Position numbers and translations under genes: made by a program
Assembly: GCA_938074565.1 (NCBI GenBank)
Contig: CALJEQ010000008.1
Location: 124,001-188,000 of the forward strand
Direction of reading: 5' to 3'
Length of the DNA stretch: 64,000 nt
DNA from: an uncultured Alkaliphilus sp.
GTDB lineage: Bacteria > Bacillota > Clostridia > Peptostreptococcales > Natronincolaceae
Notes under the pieces: model-generated
What the model was told of the DNA's origin: nothing
What the model saw: the letters and a program-made list of their open reading frames with translations, nothing else
Database searches by the model: none
Shown: positions 52,638 through 60,500 of the stretch, piece after piece
Layout of the letters: every line of letters begins with the position of its first letter
Numbering within the stretch: position 1 is the first letter of the stretch

Positions 52638-53192
52638 CTATTCTCCCCATCTTTTGAATAGGTTGTGTTCAATATCAAGTTGGTCTAATGTTCTACCTAC
52701 CATAATACTTACAAGGTCGGCTATATTTTCTGGCTGATGATAAAAACCTGGTGCGGCTGGCATAATGGTTACCCCCATTTTAGCCAGTTTCAACATGTTT
52801 TCAAGGTGAATAACACTTAAAGGCGTTTCCCTTGGAACCATCACCAGTCTTCTTCTTTCTTTAAGAACAACATCTGCCGCCCTTGTTAGTAAGTTGTCCG
52901 ACAATCCATTGGCAACAGCTGCTAAAGTCCTCATAGAAGAGGGTATTATCACCATGCCGTCGGTTTTAAATGATCCACTGGCAATAGGTGCTGCCAAATC
53001 TTTATTATCATGGTGATAGGTTGCCAATGTCTTTAATTCTTGTAAGTCCATACCACATTCATGTTTTGCTACATATTCTCCCATTGTAGAGACAACTAAA
53101 TGGGTTTCTATATTTAGGTCTTGTAGAACTTTCAAAAGGGCTATTCCATAAATGGCACAGCTACCCCCCGACATTCCAACAATTATTTTCAT
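52638..53192 (-). CDS. ubiX: UbiX-family flavin prenyltransferase
   Basis: About 184 aa. KIIVGMSGGSCAIYGIALLKVL (flavin-binding N-terminus), MVIIPSSMRTLAAVANGLSDNLLTRAADVVLKERRRLVMVPRETPLS and MPAAPGFYHQP are the UbiX/Pad1 signature blocks. It makes the prenyl-FMN cofactor needed by the adjacent UbiD enzyme. ATG 53192 follows GTGGTGAAAAGC; it ends 10 bp before the UbiD start. Confidence 0.93.
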   Translation of the reverse strand: MKIIVGMSGGSCAIYGIALLKVLQDLNIETHLVVSTMGEYVAKHECGMDLQELKTLATYHHDNKDLAAPIASGSFKTDGMVIIPSSMRTLAAVANGLSDNLLTRAADVVLKERRRLVMVPRETPLSVIHLENMLKLAKMGVTIMPAAPGFYHQPENIADLVSIMVGRTLDQLDIEHNLFKRWGE

Positions 53193-53233
53193 GCTTTTCA
53201 CCACTTTCTTATCTAGCCCAAAATTTAGATAAT

Positions 53234-53258
53234 CCTGTCTGCCACAAGGACAGACAGG
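53234..53258 (-). other. GC-rich hairpin between isochorismatase and ubiX genes
   Basis: CCTGTCTG and CAGACAGG form an 8-bp perfect stem with a 9-nt loop, with no T-run after it. It may be an RNA processing or stability element that separates the first enzymes from the downstream genes of the operon. Confidence 0.45.
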
Positions 53259-53290
53259 TTAACTATAAAAATTTAGTTTATTCAATTCAA

Positions 53291-53893
53291 CTATTTAACT
53301 TGATTTTTAGCGTCTCCACCACCAACCCACGGGTCTTCCCCTTTTTCCCAAGCTGTAATGTATTCATCTATTGTAATTACTTTAGTAAATATACTTAAAT
53401 CATTTAAACCGTATTGATGCATTTCTTCTGTTTTTGAAGCACAACCATCACTTAAAGTAATTACTTTGTAAGCATTGGCTAAGGCATCGGTGGCGGTACT
53501 TCTTACACAAACATTCGTCCATACTCCTGTTACCACCACTGTGTCGATATTTTCTTCCCTTAAATATAGGTCTAAGTCCGTATGGGCAAAACCACTGTGT
53601 CTTCTCTTTTGAACAATGTATTCGTCCCCTTCTGGATATAATTCTGGAATGAAGTCACAACCCCACGTACCCTTTACTGCATGGATTGGTCTTACTCTAA
53701 AGTCTGCATCATTTTTTCTGTGGGCTTCTTGAATATGAACTATATGAATTTCATCATCTTGTCTTCCCCTTACCCATTTTAAAAGTTTTTGCAAGTCAGG
53801 AATAATTGTTTCTCCCCCTGGACATCTTAAAGGTGCTTTTTCCCCTACGAAGTCATTTAGCATATCTATTACTAAAATAGCATGACGTGGCAT
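53291..53893 (-). CDS. Isochorismatase-family cysteine amidohydrolase
   Basis: 200 aa. The catalytic triad of this family can be placed at Asp10 (AILVIDMLNDFV), Lys in VQKRRHSGFAHTDL and Cys in GVWTNVCVRSTATDAL. Relatives include nicotinamidase, N-carbamoylsarcosine amidase and ureidoacrylate amidohydrolase, which cleave amide or carbamoyl groups. Adjacent to a cyclic amidohydrolase, the fitting substrate is 4-ureido-5-imidazolecarboxylate (release of CO2 and ammonia). That is an inference from pathway logic. TTAGGAGGAATGATTC precedes the ATG. Confidence 0.88.
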   Translation of the reverse strand: MPRHAILVIDMLNDFVGEKAPLRCPGGETIIPDLQKLLKWVRGRQDDEIHIVHIQEAHRKNDADFRVRPIHAVKGTWGCDFIPELYPEGDEYIVQKRRHSGFAHTDLDLYLREENIDTVVVTGVWTNVCVRSTATDALANAYKVITLSDGCASKTEEMHQYGLNDLSIFTKVITIDEYITAWEKGEDPWVGGGDAKNQVK

Positions 53894-53905
53894 GAATCAT
53901 TCCTC

Positions 53906-55321
53906 CTAATATTTTATTGTTCTATCAAGTTTTTGTATTCTTTGGCGTTTTACAAATTGTCCAAAGCCTTCTTTTCCAACTATTCCGATTTTATCATCAT
54001 AAACTAATGTACCTCTAACAACGGTTTTGACTGGTTTTCCCTTTAATTTAATACCATGTAATGGGTTATATTTTGCCATAGAATAAGTCTTCTTTTGGTC
54101 AATTGTCCATTCTCTTTCTAGGTCAATAATGGTGAAGTCTGCATCTGACCCAATTAGCATTGCACCTTTTTTAGGGTATAGTCCATATTGTTTCGCTGCA
54201 CTCGTACTTAGTACTTCTACTAATCTTGTTAAGGTTAATCTACCTTTATTATAGCCTTCACTTACCATAATTGGTACTAGGGTTTCTACTCCTGGAATAC
54301 CAGGGAAAGCAGTCCAAATATTTAAGCCTTCACCTTCTTTTTCTGTTTCTATTTCATAAGGGGCATGGTCTGTACCCATAAAGTCTACGCTACCATTTTG
54401 TAATCCTTCCCAAAGCTCTTCATTATCTCTTTTTGTTCTAAGGGGAGGAGCTATCTTAGCAAACTGCATATGCTCTGTCATGGCATCTTGATAATTTAAC
54501 ATTAAATAGTGGGGGCAAGCTTCTGATGTAACATCTAACCCTTTTTTCTTAGCTTCTCCAACCAATTTTGCCCCTATTCCTGTACTCATATGAACAATAT
54601 GTAGTCTTGCTCCCGTTTCTTCTGCAAAGCTAATTCCTAATTGAATAGCTGCTTTTTCTGCTAATTCTAGTCTTGCTTCTGCCCAAGCTGGACCATCTGT
54701 TCTACCTTCTTTTTGAAACTTTTTAACAAAGTAGTCACACATTGCATAGTTTTCTGCATGTATTCCCACTGGTAAACCTGTTTCTGCCACCCATCTAAAG
54801 GCTTCTAACATTTCTGGGTCAGTTACTCTTTCATATGTAGGAACAGATGGTGTCATATAAACTTTAAATGCACATACTCCATAGTCTACCTGTTCTTTAA
54901 TAATATGTTTTTTATCTGCTCGAATATCTTCCCCTGTAACACCACCCCACATTGCATAGTCAATGATGGCTTTATCTTTAATGGCACTTAGTTTTGATTC
55001 TAATTCTTCAACCCCTCTAACCGATGGCTTTGAACAACAAGGCATATCCATAATAGTAGTAAGTCCACCTGCTGCGGCTGAAGACGTTCCTGTTAAGAAG
55101 TTTTCACGATGGGTAAAACCTGGATCCATAAAATGTGTATGGGAATCAAAACAACCTGGAATCGTTAAATGTCCTTCTGCATCTATTTCACTGGCATACT
55201 CTATTCCTTCTAAGTTTGTAACAAACCCTGCAATTTTTTCATCCTTTACTAATATATGACTAAGTACCGTATCGTCTCCTTGTGGAATTCTAGCATTCTT
55301 TACAACTACATCATATTTCAT
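53906..55321 (-). CDS. Cyclic amidohydrolase (allantoinase/dihydropyrimidinase family), xanthine amidohydrolase candidate
   Basis: 471 aa. GCFDSHTHFMDPGFTHRENFLTGTSSAAAGGLTTIMDMP (metal ligands HxH), CAFKVYMTPSVP (carbamylated Lys), HAENYAMCD, LHIVHMSTG and DFMGTDHAPY all match the allantoinase/hydantoinase branch. These enzymes open cyclic amide rings. No other allantoin or pyrimidine genes are near. With xanthine dehydrogenase, UbiD and formiminotransferase in the same operon, opening of the xanthine pyrimidine ring is the fitting step. TAAGGAGGCTATTCAA precedes the ATG. Confidence 0.88.
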   Translation of the reverse strand: MKYDVVVKNARIPQGDDTVLSHILVKDEKIAGFVTNLEGIEYASEIDAEGHLTIPGCFDSHTHFMDPGFTHRENFLTGTSSAAAGGLTTIMDMPCCSKPSVRGVEELESKLSAIKDKAIIDYAMWGGVTGEDIRADKKHIIKEQVDYGVCAFKVYMTPSVPTYERVTDPEMLEAFRWVAETGLPVGIHAENYAMCDYFVKKFQKEGRTDGPAWAEARLELAEKAAIQLGISFAEETGARLHIVHMSTGIGAKLVGEAKKKGLDVTSEACPHYLMLNYQDAMTEHMQFAKIAPPLRTKRDNEELWEGLQNGSVDFMGTDHAPYEIETEKEGEGLNIWTAFPGIPGVETLVPIMVSEGYNKGRLTLTRLVEVLSTSAAKQYGLYPKKGAMLIGSDADFTIIDLEREWTIDQKKTYSMAKYNPLHGIKLKGKPVKTVVRGTLVYDDKIGIVGKEGFGQFVKRQRIQKLDRTIKY

Positions 55322-55369
55322 TTGAATAGCCTCCTTATTATTTTATATTAATAGAATTACTAATTTTAA

Positions 55370-56278
55370 TTACTCCATCAAATGGCTTTCTAAAATCTGT
55401 TCTTTTCTAAAGTTTTCTAACCCCAAATAAAATTCAAGGGAATTTAATAAGTAATCTAATTTTACTGGCCCTACAAGTTCAGACCCTGTTACGGCTACTC
55501 CATATCTTGATGCTTCTTGTTTAACAAAGTTAAAGGCTCTATATAATGGGGTTGCACCACAGTCAAACATGTTCATTGAAACCACCACACCTGATCTTTC
55601 TGGAAACTTAATTCCTACAGCTCTAATTGTAGAAAATCCACCACTTGGCCCTCTAACTCCCTTAGCAATGGTTTTAGCAATTTCTAAATCTTCTGTGGCT
55701 AAGAAAACATTATAAGCTGTAAGCCCTTCTAAGTCTGCACTAACAATGGTTGCCCCAGCAGTTGGATGTAGGGCAGCTGGTCCAATGTCTGGTTTTCTTT
55801 CATCGGTATGGGCAACTTGCTTTAGTCCCTCATACTGCCCTTTTCTTATAAAGGATAGGGCTTTTCTTTCTTCACATCTGGCATTGCCCCCAGAAAAATA
55901 CACTGGTACATCATATCTTTTATATACTTCTTCTCCTATTTCTTCCGCCAATGCCATACATTCTTCTAATGTAATATTTTTAAATGGAAACAATGGAATG
56001 GTGTCTTGCGCTCCTATTCTTGGATGTGTTCCCTGTTGTTCTTCCATATTAATTAATTCATAACATTTACTTGCCATACTTAACAATGCTTCCTTCAACG
56101 GTGCTGGTTCACCTATAACAGTTACAACTGTTCGATTAAAATCATGTTCTGGTTCATAACTTACAAGCTTTACCCCTTCTTTGTTTCTTAATTCTCCCAC
56201 CACTGCTTCAATAACCTCTGTACGTCTACCATCACTAAAGTTTGGTACTGCCAATATGTATTTCTTTTCTGTTGACAT
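55370..56278 (-). CDS. Formiminotransferase (formiminoglycine/glutamate type)
   Basis: 302 aa, the length of the stand-alone N-terminal formiminotransferase domain of FTCD. VPNFSDGRRTEVIEAVVGEL, YEPEHDFNRTVVTVIG, QGTHPRIGAQDTIPLFPF and FSGGNARCEERKALSFIRKGQYEGL are conserved. It moves a formimino group to tetrahydrofolate. No histidine-degradation genes are near, so the donor is more likely formiminoglycine, the last intermediate of anaerobic xanthine breakdown. It is the first gene of the run, with AAGGGGGATCACAA before the ATG. Confidence 0.9.
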   Translation of the reverse strand: MSTEKKYILAVPNFSDGRRTEVIEAVVGELRNKEGVKLVSYEPEHDFNRTVVTVIGEPAPLKEALLSMASKCYELINMEEQQGTHPRIGAQDTIPLFPFKNITLEECMALAEEIGEEVYKRYDVPVYFSGGNARCEERKALSFIRKGQYEGLKQVAHTDERKPDIGPAALHPTAGATIVSADLEGLTAYNVFLATEDLEIAKTIAKGVRGPSGGFSTIRAVGIKFPERSGVVVSMNMFDCGATPLYRAFNFVKQEASRYGVAVTGSELVGPVKLDYLLNSLEFYLGLENFRKEQILESHLME

Positions 56279-56772
56279 TTGTGATCCCCCTTATTTTATA
56301 AATATTCAATAAATAATAAAATGTAGTTTGTTATCATTTTTCTAGCACTCTTCTACAGTGGAGCTTTTCCCTATAGTTATACATTTGTTTTTTTGTTAAT
56401 TAACAACAAAATACTCTTTTAAAAACTTATGAACGGTATTGCTTAATCTGTTTGCTTGTACAGTATCTATAAAAGATTATTATTCTTTATAAAAATGTAT
56501 GTCTATTAAATTATTCAATAATTAAAAACAATTACCTTTGTAATTTATACCTAAATATACTATGTTTTCATTAAGTATTTTAGGTGTATTTTTGTGTTGT
56601 TTATACAAAATTATTTTTGTTTCAAAATCAACAAATGCCTACACCTTTGATATAACTGATTTACATTTGTTTCTAATTAAAATTATATTAAAATTTTAAA
56701 AACTGTGAATAAGAAGGATTTTTAAAAATAAAGTAGTAAAGTAATGATAAGGAAATCAAGTTTGAAAGGAGA
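56279..56772. promoter_or_regulatory. 494-bp divergent control region of the BMC operon and the cyclase-family gene
   Basis: Very AT-rich with no coding signal. It holds a 14-bp perfect palindrome TTGTTAATTAACAA (56393-56406), a likely operator, about 115 bp upstream of the first operon gene, and a possible TATAAC -10 on the minus strand just downstream of it. I see no sigma-54 type promoter and no purine riboswitch core. Confidence 0.55.
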
Positions 56773-56778
56773 ATGACA

Positions 56779-57471
56779 ATGGCTTTACGATTAATTGATT
56801 TATCACAGGAAATTTTCCAGGGCATGTCGGTTTTTCCTATGCATCAACCAACTTTTATTATGACTAATATGACCCATGAAGATAATATGAAGGCTACAGG
56901 CAGTAAAAAGTTAGGCTTTTCAGCTAGGAATTTATTAATTAGCGAACATGGTGGTACCCATTGTGATGCAGTTTGGGAGTATAAACCATCGGGGGCTACT
57001 ATTGAAAATATGCCTTTAGAATATTTTTGGGGCAGTGCCATTTGTATTGATCTATCTCATATACCTAATAATAGACCAATTGAGCCACAAGATTTAGAAA
57101 AGGCTGAGAAGAAATCTGGTTTAGAGATTCAGAAGGGTGATATTGTTCTTTTGTATACTGGTCACTATGACCGACATTTTGGAACTGATAAATGGCAGAC
57201 AACCTATACTGGTTTAAGTTATAAGGGGGCAAAATGGTTGGCGGATAAGGGTGTTGTTAATATTGGTGTAGATGCCCCTGCCATAGACCACCCAGAGGAT
57301 TTAGACTTTTCTGGGCATTTAATTTGTGGCGAGTATGATATAACTAATACTGAAAATCTTTGTAATCTTCATTTGGTGGTTAATAAAAGGTTTTTGTATT
57401 TTGGGTTGCCTTTAAAGATAAGGGCTGGCTCTGGTTCGCCTATTAGGGCTGTGGCTTTGTTGGAGGAGTAG
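56779..57471 (+). CDS. Cyclase-family metal-dependent hydrolase (HGGTHxD)
   Basis: About 230 aa. SEHGGTHCDAVWEY is the HGGTHxD metal motif of the kynurenine formamidase / isatin hydrolase family, and GDIVLLYTGHYDRHF and GVDAPAIDHPE follow as in relatives. ATG 56779 has AAAGGAG at 7 nt; an ATG 6 nt earlier is too close. It is the only divergent gene beside the BMC operon. Family members open cyclic amides (isatin) or cleave formamides, so 4-imidazolone ring opening is a candidate role, not shown. A terminator follows. Confidence 0.88.
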   Translation: MALRLIDLSQEIFQGMSVFPMHQPTFIMTNMTHEDNMKATGSKKLGFSARNLLISEHGGTHCDAVWEYKPSGATIENMPLEYFWGSAICIDLSHIPNNRPIEPQDLEKAEKKSGLEIQKGDIVLLYTGHYDRHFGTDKWQTTYTGLSYKGAKWLADKGVVNIGVDAPAIDHPEDLDFSGHLICGEYDITNTENLCNLHLVVNKRFLYFGLPLKIRAGSGSPIRAVALLEE

Positions 57472-57477
57472 AAACAA

Positions 57478-57527
57478 AAATCAGCAACTGCAACGTATTA
57501 AAAAATACGTAAGTTGCTGATTTTTTA
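57478..57527. terminator. Bidirectional terminator between convergent genes
   Basis: AATCAGCAACT and ACGTATT pair with AATACGT and AGTTGCTGATT in a long stem, with A and T runs on both sides. It ends both the cyclase-family gene and the SMC-like gene. Confidence 0.8.
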
Positions 57528-57530
57528 TTG

Positions 57531-60500
57531 CTACTTAATAATCCGACCCCCATGAATAATCTTTCCATCTTTAATCTTTAGCTCCCAAAAGACAGGAAAT
57601 CTTTCACTAATCTCCACCTTTATTATTTCTGGTGCCGCAAAACAAATTAGTTGAAAGTTTAGTTTATGGGCTATTTCAAATATAGGATCTAGTATATGTT
57701 TCGCCGAAGCCTTTCCAAAGGGGTTATCTAAAATCAATACTGTGGAAGGGTTCTCATTACCAATATGTTTCTTTTTAAAACTCATAATCATCATAATTAC
57801 AAAAGTATTTACCGATAGAGTTTGTCCACCAGAACCTTCTGGCAAGTCCCCTTCCCCTTTGTTAATTGCCTCCCACGTGGTGTAATATTCCTCCCTTGCT
57901 TTGGCATATCTAAACTCATTTTTTTCCGTCATTTTATATACCAACAAAGTTGGATATTTTCCCTGTATAGCTTTAGAAAACAGGGCTTTATCCCCCATTA
58001 TATCCTTTAAAGCTTGATTACTAATATTTGATATATCCTCCTTTTTCTCAAGTATTTTTGAGATGGATTGTATAAAATATTCCTCCAATAAATAGGATAT
58101 TTCTTTATCTTCCTTTGGTAGCCCCTCTACCCCCTTCAATTTTACAAGGGGAAAGGCATAACCCTGCTCATTGATATAGTTCATGCTTGCCACCATACTT
58201 TTTAAAGCTTCAATCATTCTAATAACATGAAAAGAAGCTCTATTGGTCCACTGTTTCATTACCTCTTCGGCTTTCTTTTTGTCTTTAGATAACCTCATTA
58301 GTTCCTGTTGAAAATGTGTTTCCATACTTTTAAAGGAGGTTAAGTTGCTTTTAAATTTGCTTATATTGTACTCTTTTAATGTATTAGAAATCTTATTTTT
58401 TAAATGTTCTTCCTCCAGCTTGTTAATTCCATTCATAAACTTAGCTTTAAATCTTTCACCTTCTGCAATGGTTTCTTCAATCTTGTATTTTACATTTTCC
58501 AATCTTTTAATCCAATCATCTACAATTGTATCAGGTGAATCAACGATTTTTCCCTTTAAAACCTTGTCACCTTTACCCTTTGTTATATCTAAGGAATAGC
58601 CATGTTTAATTTTTGTTAAATTAATATTTAATTTAGCCTGTAAATTTATATTTCTGTTACGTTCTTCGTAACATACATTTTTATACTTTTCATTTAACTC
58701 AATATAACTTTCTACCCCCACAATTTCTGCATCAAAGTCTTCAATCTCCAACACAATTGGAGGTTTTTTGTGGGCTTTGTTAATTAACTCTGCTCTTTGG
58801 TGCAACTGTTTCCTATTTGATTTAATTTCTCCTGTTATATTATCTAAAGATGACTTTACTTTTTCCAGTTCATCCTTGAAATCTTTGATCTTTTTCTCTA
58901 TTTCTCCTATTTTAATTTCTATATCCAGTATATTTAGTTCTAAATCGGGGTATTGAGTCCAATTGTTATCCAATTTTTTCAATTCATTATTATGTCTCTT
59001 TAAGTCTTTTTCCAAATACTCTAAGGCTGTTTCTATAGATTTTATTTCTGCATTTTTACCAGCAAGACTTTCATTTAATAATTTTTTTTCTTTTACTAAA
59101 GCTAATAATGTATCGGCTTCTAAAGAAAAGTTAGGGGTATTATAGTTGGAATAGTTGTAGTCTGCATTACACTCATATACAGCTTCTTTATTGACATCTG
59201 TCACCCTATTAATTGTATTTTCAATTTCAACCTTCCATTTATTAAAACTATCCTTTACCTTATCAATCTTTTCTTTTATGTTTTCAGTGTCATCTTGAAT
59301 AATTGAAATTTCTACCTTAGTGTTATTTAAGTCTTTTTGTGTCTCTTTTATTAGTTTACCTTCTTCTTCTAGTTCTTTAACTTTTTCAATATATTCTTCC
59401 ATTTCTTCAATAGCCTTTATTACCTGTTTCATTTCCCCATCTTTTGTTTCCAATGATGCCTTACACTGTTTTAACTTAGCTTCAACAACAAATTTTTCTT
59501 CATTTTTCAAACTAATTACATTAGAAAGTTCTGCAATTTCATTTTCTATTTTACGTAGGTTTTGACTCAATATCCATGCAGTGTCATTTTTAGCAATAAA
59601 GTTTAAATCCTTCATTAAATCTGTTATATTTGATAGGTCTTTCTTTAAGTTACCCTCAGTGTCGGTTAGGGCTTCCATTTCTTTTTCCATAAGCTCTTTC
59701 CAGTTAACAAAGTTTTCTTCCTCCATCAATTGGTCTGCTTTTCCATAAACCATCTTGAAAGACTGATTTTCACTGGTTTTTATTTGAGAAGGAATATATA
59801 CAGGTACCATACTGTTTAAAAATAAGTCTTTATTAATATTCTTTTCAATCTGTTCCCAGTCCCGTAATGTTCCTATAACTACCGAATACAGTAGACCAGG
59901 TGCTTCACTTAATAAATTAGCCCTTTCTGATGGTTGAAATCCTTTTAAGTATTCAGTGCCAGTTTCTACATGAATATTTAATTTCTTTATTTCTTCTTTT
60001 ATTAAAAGTACGTCTTTATTGGGTATAAAGTAATTTTCTTTATTTAAAGACTTATCTATGCTTTTTTCCCATATTTTCCTTTGAATATCCTCTAACCTTT
60101 GTTTTTTATCAACCTCTTGTAATTCTAAGTGCCTTTGTTTTGTTGCAAACCAGTCATGGTTTAATAGACTAGCATCGTAGCTTTCTAATAGTTGTGTGGC
60201 TACCCTTCTAGCAAGTTCCTTTTCTTCCTTCTCTTGCTTATTAAATTTTTTAGTTAAGTCAACTTCACATTCCTTTTTTTGCTTGAGGTTATGTTCAGCC
60301 TCCCGTATCTCTCCCTCTAAAACTCTACATTTCTCATCTTTATCTTTAATTTCCTTAGTTAAGCTATTAATTTTCTTTTCATCTTCATCTTTTTGTTTGT
60401 TTAAATCTTCTAAAATTCTAACTGGAAAAGCTAGTCTCATTGGGTCGTACTTTTCTTCTAGCTTTTTCTTTATATATTTATCTAACTGTTCTTCTTTAAT

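Noticed and set aside
53906-55321. Allantoin degradation as the purpose of the BMC locus
   Set aside because: The hydrolase is allantoinase-like, but ureidoglycolate and glyoxylate genes are absent, while UbiD, UbiX and formiminotransferase point to xanthine breakdown. Not excluded fully.
55370-56278. Histidine degradation (formiminoglutamate) role
   Set aside because: No hutH, hutU or hutI is nearby and the operon is otherwise purine-directed.
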